From: Bacillota bacterium
Lineage (GTDB): Bacteria > Bacillota > Clostridia > Acetivibrionales > DSM-1351
Length of the DNA: 11,675 bases
Assembly (NCBI GenBank): GCA_023397905.1
Contig: JAEWSZ010000157.1
Location: forward strand, 1 to 11,675
Reading direction: 5' to 3'
This document shows, piece after piece, positions 1 through 5,952 of the stretch. The notes beneath the pieces are model-generated. The model saw only the letters and a list, made by a program, of their open reading frames with translations. It made no database searches and was not told the DNA's origin. Made by a program: the position numbers and the translations under genes. Positions within the stretch are counted from its first letter, which is position 1; every line of letters begins with the position of its first letter.

Positions 1-308
1 ATTTATTTTTTTTTAGTCATCAACGCCATACCACGACTCCGGAGCAGATGAAGATGTTTCTGACCAGGATCGGATTTAATTCAAAGGCTGTGATAACAGG
101 AGATATAACCCAGGTCGATCTGCCGGGGGACAAGAGGTCCGGCCTCAAAGAAGTGACAAATATACTGAAGGACATAAACGGCATTGAATTTGTGTACCTC
201 ACGGAAAAAGACGTTGTAAGACACGAACTGGTTCAGAAGATTATAGTTGCCTATGAAAAATTTGACGAGGGCAAAGGGATAGCCAATGAAAAAAACAAAA
301 AAGAGTAA
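1..308 (+). CDS. phoH: PhoH family ATPase, C-terminal fragment (5' end cut by window)
   Basis: This is the C-terminal part of a PhoH/YlaK-type P-loop ATPase; the family is cytoplasmic and linked to RNA metabolism, with no settled substrate. From base 33 the translation (TTTPEQMKMFLTRIGF, then VITGDITQVDLPGDKRSGL) matches the conserved stretch after Walker B, including the sensor-like GDITQxDLP segment, and it ends at a TAA at 306-308. The frame is open from base 3. However, residues encoded upstream of base 33 read LFFFSHQRHT, where the family has a hydrophobic strand followed by DEAQN, so roughly the first 30 bases do not look like authentic phoH sequence. The stop overlaps the pgpH start by 23 bases, and phoH directly upstream of pgpH is the B. 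subtilis arrangement, so co-transcription is likely. The identity is firm; the state of the extreme 5' end is not. Confidence 0.88.
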   Translation, partial: LFFFSHQRHTTTPEQMKMFLTRIGFNSKAVITGDITQVDLPGDKRSGLKEVTNILKDINGIEFVYLTEKDVVRHELVQKIIVAYEKFDEGKGIANEKNKKE

Positions 309-2499
309 TGGTAAATTAAAGATAATTACAAGAGATATTACCGCTCAGCGCATATTTCTTGTAATAGTCACGGTTTTAATTGCTTTTGTGTTGATAGAAA
401 CTGGCGCGCAGCCAAAGAAATACAGGCTCAGCGTAGGTGATGTGTCCACCTACGATATTACTGCGCCCAGAGATATGGTAAATGAGATACTGACGGAGCA
501 GAACCGCACAGCGGCCATGGAAGATGTGGAAGCCGTCACAAAGGAGGATACCAAAGCCTTCGGAGAAGTCATCTACAAAAAGGAAGATTTCTTTAAAGCT
601 GTTTCAAATGCCAGGGCAAGCGTTGAAAAGGATATGAAGCAGCTGGGTCTGACATCAAGGAACGAAGGTTATTCCCAGTATCTGAAAGAGGCCAGGGACC
701 GGGCTGCCGATACTCTGACAGATGAAGTGAAGACACTTGGGATAACCCTTACCCAGGATCAGATAATTTACCTTGTTTCAAAAGCAAACGACAGTGAACT
801 GGATATCTTTGAGTCCCTTACCAGGCAGCTCATATCGGAATCAATGGCGGAGGAAGTTACGGAGAGCAATCTTGCCATACATATACACAGATTGCAGAAC
901 AGCTACCAGAGCGAGCAGGGGCTGAGCCAGGAGCTGAAAATTATCGGGGAGCAGCTGGCGAAGAGTGTATTGAAGCCCAACAGGGTCATTGACAAGGAAG
1001 CGACGGAAAAGAAAAAGGAAGAAGCCTATAATGACAGTGCCAACACAATAAAAATAAAGAAGGGGTCAAGGATAATCAGCTTCGGGGACATTGTGACCAC
1101 CGATAAGCTGAAAATGCTGGAGGACCTCAATCTGCTGGAGACAAAGGTCAAATACGACTATTTGTATCTGGCGGGCATTATGCTGATCATACTGTTCCTT
1201 GCCGCCATAGTTGCCGTATTCCTGAAAAAGTACAATAAAACCGTATACAACAGCAGGAAAGAGCTGCTTCTGATTTGTTTGATAGTAATCATCATCCTTG
1301 TTTTATCGAGATATATGTTCTCTTTTTATGACGGGTTGGTAATCCCGATTTTTATGGGGACAATGCTCATATCCATCCTCATGAATGTGGAAGTGGCGGT
1401 GGTTATAAACTGTGCGCTGGCAATAAGCGTTTCATTAATGCTTAAGGGGGATTATAAATTTCTGTACATGGGTCTGGTATGCGGAGCCATTTCGGCGATC
1501 ATGGTTTCAAAAACCAATCAGCGCAGCAGGCTTTCCATGAACGGGGTCTTCCTCGGCCTGATCAACGTTGTCTTTATAGTCTGCCTGGATTTTATAAACA
1601 AAAGCGATTTCAGGTCAATATTGACGGACAGTATAGTGGTATTTTTAAACGGAATGGTTTCAATGATTCTGACAATAGGGATTCTGCCGTTTCTGGAAAG
1701 CGCATTTAATATAGTTACTCCATTAAAGCTCCTGGAAATATCAAACCCCAACCACCCTCTGCTGAAAAAGCTGCTGATAGAGGCTCCCGGCACTTATCAT
1801 CACAGCCTGATGGTGGGAAATCTTGCGGAGATAGCCACAGAGGATCTGGGAGGCAATGCGCTGCTTTCAAGAGCAGGCGCGTATTTCCACGATGTGGGAA
1901 AACTTAAAAGACCGGATCTTTTTAAGGAAAACCAGCTGGCTGAAAATCCACATGACAGGATGACGCCCAACTTAAGCGCCCTGGTAATAACCTCCCACAC
2001 AAAGGACGGACTGGATATTGCCGCTAAATACAAGCTGCCCCAGGTCATCAGGGACATTATAAAGCAGCACCACGGAACAACGCTGGTGGCATATTTTTAC
2101 CACAAGGCCTTAAAGGCGGCGGAAAATGAGGGCGAGGTAGGACAGGAAGGCTTCAGGTATGACGGGCCCAAGCCTCAGAGCAAAGAAGCCGCCGTGGTTA
2201 TGCTGGCTGATTCTGTTGAAGCCGCGGTGAGATCAATGACCGATAAGACGGAGGCCAAAATAGAGGCTGTTATTAGAAAAATAATCAAAGACAAACTGGA
2301 TGACGGCCAGTTGGACAATTGCCAGCTGACATTGAACGATCTGGACAAAATAGCCAATTCATTTATGAAGGTGCTGAGCGGTTATTTTCACGCCCGGGAG
2401 CAATATCCTGAAATAAAGCAGGCTGTGATTGGCGACAATAGTAATGAAGCGGCGCTTGAGGGACATAGAGAGGGAGAAGCAAAAGTTGATAATAATTGA
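286..2499 (+). CDS. pgpH: 7TM-HD cyclic-di-AMP phosphodiesterase PgpH (YqfF)
   Basis: PgpH proteins hydrolyse cyclic-di-AMP at the inner face of the membrane, helping set turgor, potassium and cell-wall homeostasis. The 737-residue protein shows the full family layout: one N-terminal membrane helix (about residues 17-37), a large extracytoplasmic 7TMR-HDED domain (about 40-285), a bundle of hydrophobic helices (about 291-475) and a cytoplasmic HD domain. The metal-binding residues expected of the HD fold are visible: H505-H506 in GTYHHSL, H535-D536 in YFHDVGK, H595-H596 in KQHHGT, and D642 in LADSVEA. Length is within the usual 700-750 range. The ATG at 286 follows an AAAGGG site (273-278) with a 7-base gap and overlaps the phoH stop; ybeY begins 14 bases before this gene's stop. 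No truncation or missing catalytic residue is seen. Function is inferred from the family. Confidence 0.95.
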   Translation: MKKTKKSNGKLKIITRDITAQRIFLVIVTVLIAFVLIETGAQPKKYRLSVGDVSTYDITAPRDMVNEILTEQNRTAAMEDVEAVTKEDTKAFGEVIYKKEDFFKAVSNARASVEKDMKQLGLTSRNEGYSQYLKEARDRAADTLTDEVKTLGITLTQDQIIYLVSKANDSELDIFESLTRQLISESMAEEVTESNLAIHIHRLQNSYQSEQGLSQELKIIGEQLAKSVLKPNRVIDKEATEKKKEEAYNDSANTIKIKKGSRIISFGDIVTTDKLKMLEDLNLLETKVKYDYLYLAGIMLIILFLAAIVAVFLKKYNKTVYNSRKELLLICLIVIIILVLSRYMFSFYDGLVIPIFMGTMLISILMNVEVAVVINCALAISVSLMLKGDYKFLYMGLVCGAISAIMVSKTNQRSRLSMNGVFLGLINVVFIVCLDFINKSDFRSILTDSIVVFLNGMVSMILTIGILPFLESAFNIVTPLKLLEISNPNHPLLKKLLIEAPGTYHHSLMVGNLAEIATEDLGGNALLSRAGAYFHDVGKLKRPDLFKENQLAENPHDRMTPNLSALVITSHTKDGLDIAAKYKLPQVIRDIIKQHHGTTLVAYFYHKALKAAENEGEVGQEGFRYDGPKPQSKEAAVVMLADSVEAAVRSMTDKTEAKIEAVIRKIIKDKLDDGQLDNCQLTLNDLDKIANSFMKVLSGYFHAREQYPEIKQAVIGDNSNEAALEGHREGEAKVDNN
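2471..2476 (+). promoter_or_regulatory. Ribosome binding site that fixes a TTG start for ybeY
   Basis: AGGGAG lies nine bases upstream of the TTG at 2486, inside the last codons of pgpH. The ATG at 2429 that is in frame further upstream has no comparable site and would add an atypical basic extension, so this site decides the start. Confidence 0.6.
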
Positions 2500-2968
2500 A
2501 AACGAGCAGGATAAGTGCGGTATTGACAGCAGGATAAATAAATTGATAGAAGATACGGTCCGGCTTTGTATGAAATCTGAAGAGCTGGACAAAGACTATG
2601 AAGTGAGTATAATAATTGTGGACGACCGGGAAATCAGGGAGATCAACAAGGAACACAGAAATATAGACAAGGCGACAGACGTGCTTTCCTTCCCCATGGC
2701 GGAATTTGTCAACGGAAGGCTTGTTTCGGATGAAGGGGATTACAACCCCGGATCAATGGAACTGATACTTGGCGACATCATTATCTCTGCCGAAACCGCC
2801 CAAAGACAGGCGGAGGAGTATGGACACAGTTTTGAGAGGGAGATCGCATTTTTGACCGCGCATTCCTGTTTTCATCTTCTGGGCTATGACCACATGGACG
2901 AGGAAGAAGAAAAGGTGATGTTCGGAAAGCAGGAGGCTGTGCTGGCGGGAATGGGCCTGGCAAGGTAA
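2486..2968 (+). CDS. ybeY: Endoribonuclease YbeY (16S rRNA maturation)
   Basis: YbeY is a single-domain zinc endoribonuclease that takes part in 16S rRNA 3'-end processing and ribosome quality control. With the TTG start the protein is 160 residues and begins MIIIENEQDK, which matches the family N-terminus; an ATG at 2429 would give 179 residues but lacks a good ribosome binding site. Visible motifs are KATDVLSFP (the conserved DVLSFP substrate-groove segment) and the zinc signature HSCFHLLGYDH, with H126, H130 and H136 as ligands. The family signature is normally HGxxHLxGYDH, so Ser127 replaces the usual glycine. The gene overlaps pgpH by 14 bases, which suggests translational coupling, and is followed by a GC-rich hairpin before dgkA. 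The same neighbours flank it in B. subtilis (as yqfG). Confidence 0.94.
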   Translation: MIIIENEQDKCGIDSRINKLIEDTVRLCMKSEELDKDYEVSIIIVDDREIREINKEHRNIDKATDVLSFPMAEFVNGRLVSDEGDYNPGSMELILGDIIISAETAQRQAEEYGHSFEREIAFLTAHSCFHLLGYDHMDEEEEKVMFGKQEAVLAGMGLAR

Positions 2969-2983
2969 AGTCGGCAGGATTGA

Positions 2984-3000
2984 GCTCCCGGAAGGGGAGC
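2984..3000 (+). promoter_or_regulatory. GC-rich hairpin between ybeY and dgkA
   Basis: GCTCCC (2984-2989), loop GGAAG, GGGAGC (2995-3000) form a perfect 6-bp stem 15 bases after the ybeY stop. No U-run follows, so it is not a standard intrinsic terminator. The 3' arm includes the only strong Shine-Dalgarno-like purine run ahead of the ATG at 3004. A further weaker stem, ATACGC (3019-3024) with GCGTAT (3033-3038), follows. Pairing is seen in the sequence; a regulatory role is inference. Confidence 0.35.
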
Positions 3001-3003
3001 GGC

Positions 3004-3054
3004 ATGAAAGAAAATTGCATACGCGTTTTTATGCGTATATGGAGACTTATATGA
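3004..3054 (+). CDS. Possible 16-codon leader peptide upstream of dgkA
   Basis: An ATG at 3004 opens a short frame reading MKENCIRVFMRIWRLI and ending in a TGA whose first bases overlap the preferred dgkA ATG (ATGA at 3051-3054). A GGGGAG purine run (2994-2999) sits four bases ahead of the ATG, inside the 3' arm of the 2984-3000 hairpin. Such a frame could couple dgkA translation to a hairpin-gated initiation, but sixteen codons can easily occur by chance and I recognise no homologous leader. Treat as a candidate only. Confidence 0.2.
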   Translation: MKENCIRVFMRIWRLI

Positions 3055-3437
3055 AAAACAGAAACCTTTTTGAAAGCTTTAAAACCGCATCGCAAGGGCT
3101 CTGGTATGCAATTGTGAAGGAAAGGAATATGAAGATCCACCTAACTGTGGCTGTTCTTGTAATATTGCTGTCGCTCTGGCTCGGGGTCAGCAAGGTGGAA
3201 ATGACGGTAATATGCCTGACCATAGCTATGGTTATCTGCTTTGAGCTTATCAATACCGCAATGGAGGTCATGGTGGATATCATTGTGGATGTATACCATC
3301 CAAAGGCAAAAATAATCAAGGATGTTTCGGCGGGAGCGGTATTTGTTTCCGCGCTCTTCAGTATTGTAACAGGCGGTATTATCCTGGGAGACAAAATAAT
3401 ACATAAGATAGCAATTTTATTCAGTTTAATAAAATGA
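3051..3437 (+). CDS. dgkA: Undecaprenol/diacylglycerol kinase, DgkA family
   Basis: This is a small integral-membrane lipid kinase of the DgkA family. In Gram-positive bacteria it phosphorylates undecaprenol, and diacylglycerol to some extent, feeding the lipid carrier used for cell-wall and surface-glycan synthesis. The 128-residue form shows three membrane segments (about 31-46, 51-70 and 93-115). The family signature ELINTAMExxVD has E65, N68, E72 and D76, followed by KIIKDVSAGAV, which carries the conserved KDxxAGAV. I chose the ATG at 3051 because GGAG (3041-3044) lies six bases upstream and the protein then begins MKNRNLFESF as in relatives; in-frame TTG 3015 and ATG 3039 are alternatives. 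It ends 25 bases before cdd. No soluble YegS/DgkB-type or PAP2 domain is fused. Confidence 0.92.
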   Translation: MKNRNLFESFKTASQGLWYAIVKERNMKIHLTVAVLVILLSLWLGVSKVEMTVICLTIAMVICFELINTAMEVMVDIIVDVYHPKAKIIKDVSAGAVFVSALFSIVTGGIILGDKIIHKIAILFSLIK

Positions 3438-3451
3438 ATCATAAAAGTTTG

Positions 3452-3457
3452 AGGAGG
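3452..3457 (+). promoter_or_regulatory. Ribosome binding site favouring the second ATG of cdd
   Basis: AGGAGG is followed by AA and then two consecutive ATG codons (3460 and 3463). The gap is only two bases to the first but five to the second, so initiation at 3463 is the better fit. Confidence 0.55.
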
Positions 3458-3462
3458 AAATG

Positions 3463-3855
3463 ATGATCACTGACCGGCAGCTCATTGACCATGCCAGAAG
3501 GGCAATGGAAAACGCCTATGTACCATACTCAAAATTTCATGTAGGCGCCGCGGTACTGACAAAATCAGGCAATGTATATACAGGCTGCAACGTTGAAATA
3601 GCCTCTTTCGGAGCTACCAACTGCGCCGAGAGAACGGCGGTGTGGAAGGCGGTTTCAGAGGAAGGCGTGATCCGCATAGCCAAAATTGCAATAACAAGCG
3701 ACGATGAGGATTTCATATATCCCTGCGGAATTTGCAGGCAGGTATTGGCAGAGTTTGCCGATGACGATATGGAGCTCATCTGCACAAAGAAAAACGGGGA
3801 GTACAGGACCGTGCGCTTCGGCGAAATACTTCCAAACGCATTCAGAAGTTTTTAG
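3463..3855 (+). CDS. cdd: Cytidine deaminase (homotetrameric type)
   Basis: Cytidine deaminase converts cytidine and deoxycytidine to uridine and deoxyuridine in pyrimidine salvage. The 130-residue protein is the length of the small zinc-dependent homotetrameric class. The zinc and catalytic residues are all present: NCAERT (C54 ligand, E56 proton shuttle) and PCGICRQ (C88 and C91), at nearly the same numbering as the B. subtilis enzyme. The N-terminal YVPYSKFHVGAA segment and the GCNVE substrate loop are also clear. The start is set by an AGGAGG site five bases before the second of two adjacent ATG codons (3460 is the alternative). It lies in the conserved dgkA-cdd-era order and ends at a TAG that overlaps the era Shine-Dalgarno sequence (3854-3860), so the two genes are probably translated from one message. 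Confidence 0.96.
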   Translation: MITDRQLIDHARRAMENAYVPYSKFHVGAAVLTKSGNVYTGCNVEIASFGATNCAERTAVWKAVSEEGVIRIAKIAITSDDEDFIYPCGICRQVLAEFADDDMELICTKKNGEYRTVRFGEILPNAFRSF

Positions 3856-3870
3856 GGAGGATTTATATAA

Positions 3871-4761
3871 ATGTCATTCAAATCAGGATTTGTTTCGGTA
3901 ATAGGAAGGCCAAATGTAGGAAAATCGACACTTTTAAACGCTATAACGGGACAGAAGATAGCGATAATGTCGGACAAGCCGCAGACCACGAGAAATACCA
4001 TAAGGGGTGTGATTACCAGTGAGGAATGCCAGCTTGTATTTATTGATACGCCGGGCATCCACAAGCCCAGGACCAAGCTGGGAGAATACATGGTAAACGT
4101 GGCCACCGAAACCATGAAGGAAGTGGATCTGATACTGCTTCTGGTGGAGGCGACTTCAGCTGCCGGAGCCATGGATGTGAATATTATAGAGCAGCTGAAG
4201 CAGGTAAAAACACCGGTTTTCCTCATCTTGAACAAGGTGGATCTGGCCGGCAAGGAAAAGCTGTTTTCAATAATAGACAGCTATAGCAAAATGATGGATT
4301 TTAAAGCGGTCATACCTGTTTCCGCCTTAAAAAACGACGGTACTGACATAATTTTGAAGGAAGCCTTAAAATATATACCTGAGGGACCGCAGTTTTTTTC
4401 GGAGGATACTTTGACGGACCAGCCGGAAAAGGTGATCGCGGCTGAGATGATACGCGAAAAGGTACTTTTGAATCTTGATGACGAAGTTCCCCACGGCGTG
4501 GGCGTTGAGGTAATGTCGTTTAAAGAGCGGGAAGACGGCCTTATCAGCATACAGGCCACCATATACTGCGAAAAGAGCTCCCACAAGGGAATAATCATCG
4601 GTAAACAGGGGCAGATGCTGAAAAAGATCGGAAGCGCCGCAAGATATGAAATAGAGAGGCTTCTGGATACAAAAATTTTTCTTGAGCTGTGGGTGAAGGT
4701 CAAGCCTGACTGGCGCAACAACGCGGGCATGCTCAAAAGCCTCGGATATCAGAACAAGTAG
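3871..4761 (+). CDS. era: GTPase Era (30S ribosome assembly)
   Basis: Era is an essential GTPase that binds the 3' end of 16S rRNA and helps 30S subunit maturation, acting in the same pathway as YbeY four genes upstream. The 296-residue protein has the GTPase motifs G1 GRPNVGKS (12-19), G2 region PQTTRNTIRG (37-46), G3 DTPG (59-62), G4 NKVD (121-124) and G5 SALK (151-154). It also has a C-terminal KH RNA-binding domain with GKQG (244-247) and the conserved ending VKVKPDWRNN. Length is typical. The ATG follows AGGGAGG (3854-3860) with a ten-base gap and lies 15 bases after cdd. No key residue is missing. The following 157-base gap to yqzL is the widest break inside the phoH-recO block. Confidence 0.97.
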   Translation: MSFKSGFVSVIGRPNVGKSTLLNAITGQKIAIMSDKPQTTRNTIRGVITSEECQLVFIDTPGIHKPRTKLGEYMVNVATETMKEVDLILLLVEATSAAGAMDVNIIEQLKQVKTPVFLILNKVDLAGKEKLFSIIDSYSKMMDFKAVIPVSALKNDGTDIILKEALKYIPEGPQFFSEDTLTDQPEKVIAAEMIREKVLLNLDDEVPHGVGVEVMSFKEREDGLISIQATIYCEKSSHKGIIIGKQGQMLKKIGSAARYEIERLLDTKIFLELWVKVKPDWRNNAGMLKSLGYQNK

Positions 4762-4783
4762 CAGATTATACCATTGTCAAAAA

Positions 4784-4850
4784 CAGGCGCATTTAAAGGT
4801 TAAGTATACTCTTGGGCTTTTTGAGAGAAAATATATATACGGGATCAAAT
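4784..4850 (+). promoter_or_regulatory. Weak candidate promoters in the era-yqzL gap
   Basis: Two imperfect sigma-A-like pairs are visible in the 157-base spacer after era. One is TTGTCA (4784-4789) with TATACT (4805-4810), good boxes but only 15 bases apart. The other is TTGAGA (4821-4826) with TCAAAT (4845-4850), 18 bases apart. Either could drive yqzL-recO separately from the upstream operon. Neither is strong, and no terminator after era is seen. Confidence 0.25.
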
Positions 4851-4885
4851 CATAGGGAAAGTCCGGATATTGATAAAAGATTTGA

Positions 4886-4911
4886 AGCCCGTAAAAAAAG
4901 CCGAGGGGGCT
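4886..4911 (+). promoter_or_regulatory. Hairpin overlapping the yqzL ribosome binding site
   Basis: AGCCC (4886-4890) can pair with GGGCT (4907-4911), and alternatively AGCC (4899-4902) with GGCT (4908-4911). Both involve or enclose the GAGGGGG Shine-Dalgarno run (4903-4909) of yqzL. The complementarity is seen directly; stems are short, so a regulatory function is only a possibility. Confidence 0.25.
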
Positions 4912-4918
4912 GACATTT

Positions 4919-5053
4919 ATGTTAGTGGATTTTGTATGGAATGTTTTTAAAAAGACGGGCAGTATAGATTCATATGTTCTGATGAAAGAGCTGGAGGAGC
5001 AGTTTAAATCTGAAAAGCCGGAAGACGTAAAGAGAGATGAAATCACGATTTAA
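4919..5053 (+). CDS. yqzL: YqzL family small protein
   Basis: This 44-residue protein of unknown function matches the YqzL family of Bacillota in sequence and position. It begins MLVDFVWNVFKKTGSIDSYV, close to the family's MLDFTWxxFxxTGxIxxYL pattern, then continues as an acidic, probably helical tail (LMKELEEQF) with no membrane segment, signal or cysteine. In B. subtilis the gene also sits exactly between era and recO. The ATG follows GAGGGGG (4903-4909) with a nine-base gap, and the TAA is 41 bases before the chosen recO start. No biochemical role is established that I know of; its fixed location suggests co-expression with recO. Confidence 0.85.
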   Translation: MLVDFVWNVFKKTGSIDSYVLMKELEEQFKSEKPEDVKRDEITI

Positions 5054-5063
5054 CAAAATTTTA

Positions 5064-5080
5064 TCCCCGTATACCGGGGA
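5064..5080 (+). promoter_or_regulatory. Hairpin between yqzL and recO
   Basis: TCCCCG (5064-5069), loop TATAC, CGGGGA (5075-5080) form a perfect 6-bp stem ten bases after the yqzL stop. No U-run follows. The 3' arm contains GGGGA, the Shine-Dalgarno-like run five bases ahead of the alternative recO GTG start at 5086. It could gate recO translation; this is inference. Confidence 0.35.
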
Positions 5081-5094
5081 ATACGGTGGTTGGA

Positions 5095-5838
5095 ATGGGT
5101 AGTGTAAATTATAAGGGGATCGTAATAAGAGAAGTAAATACCGGTGAGGCGGATAAGATAATTACTGTGTTGACGGCTGAAGAGGGAAAGATATCGGTGG
5201 CGGCCAAAAATGCGAGGCGGCCCAAGAATTCTCTGAGCGCCGGTACACAGCTGTTCTGCTTTAGCGATTACATGCTTTTCAAGGGAAAAGAACTCTACAA
5301 TATGTCCTGCTGTGAAGTGATAGAAGCAAATTATGAAATAAGGAATGACATTGTAAAATTGACCTACTGCTCTCACATGCTGGAGCTGATTATGGACAAT
5401 GTACAGGAAGGAGAACCCTCCGGCAGGGTTCTTCAACTGCTTTTAAATACCCTGTATGTCATTGCCAACACAGACAGGTCTCCGGAGCTGGTGACAAGAG
5501 TTTTTGAACTGCGCCTGATGGCGCTGTTGGGATATGAGCCGCATATCCTCAGCTGCATGAAGTGCAATAAGACCCAGGATGAAAATATGTATTTTGATCT
5601 GGATAATTCAGGACTGGTGTGCGGCGAATGTGTCAATTTAAATGGGCGGGTGATACCGCTTCTTCCGGGCACAGTCAAAGCCCTGAAATACATAATGCAC
5701 ATAAGCCCGCAGAAATTGTACAGCTTCTCTCTGTCCGAGGACTCAGTAAAAGAGCTTGGAGTCATATCAAAAAAGTACATAAAGGAGCATCTGGGTAAGG
5801 AATATAACAAGCTGGACTATCTGAAACATTTTAAATAA
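5095..5838 (+). CDS. recO: DNA repair protein RecO
   Basis: RecO mediates loading of RecA on SSB-coated DNA in the RecFOR recombination-repair pathway. The protein shows the N-terminal OB-fold start YKGIVIREVNTGEADKI, the KISVAAKNARRPKN basic strand typical of the family, and a zinc-binding four-cysteine site, CMKC (C154, C157) and CGEC (C176, C179), in the C-terminal domain. Length is 247 residues from the ATG at 5095, typical of the family. A GTG at 5086 would add three residues and sits five bases after GGGGA; I prefer the ATG because the number of residues before GIV then matches B. subtilis RecO, but both are possible. The gene closes the conserved phoH-recO block; a 114-base AT-rich spacer separates it from cls. 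Confidence 0.93.
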   Translation: MGSVNYKGIVIREVNTGEADKIITVLTAEEGKISVAAKNARRPKNSLSAGTQLFCFSDYMLFKGKELYNMSCCEVIEANYEIRNDIVKLTYCSHMLELIMDNVQEGEPSGRVLQLLLNTLYVIANTDRSPELVTRVFELRLMALLGYEPHILSCMKCNKTQDENMYFDLDNSGLVCGECVNLNGRVIPLLPGTVKALKYIMHISPQKLYSFSLSEDSVKELGVISKKYIKEHLGKEYNKLDYLKHFK

Positions 5839-5952
5839 TATATGCGTAATATATATGCTGGTTATATATGAAATAATGTACGGCAATCAACACAAGCTGA
5901 AACTGTCAACACAACTGATACGGCTAATACATGACAATAATCGGGGTGAGGT

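Noticed and set aside
1..15. T-rich run at the left edge as a terminator
   Set aside because: No stem precedes it in the window and it sits within what should be phoH coding sequence.
2429..2485. A 19-codon N-terminal extension of YbeY from ATG 2429
   Set aside because: The extension is basic and unlike the family, whereas TTG 2486 has a well-spaced AGGGAG and gives the standard N-terminus.
3047..3442. A 131-codon - strand frame opposite dgkA
   Set aside because: The + strand frame has the DgkA signature; this one is a complementary shadow with no family resemblance.
4281..4736. A 151-codon - strand frame opposite the era KH domain
   Set aside because: Era is unmistakable on the + strand and this frame shows no independent evidence.
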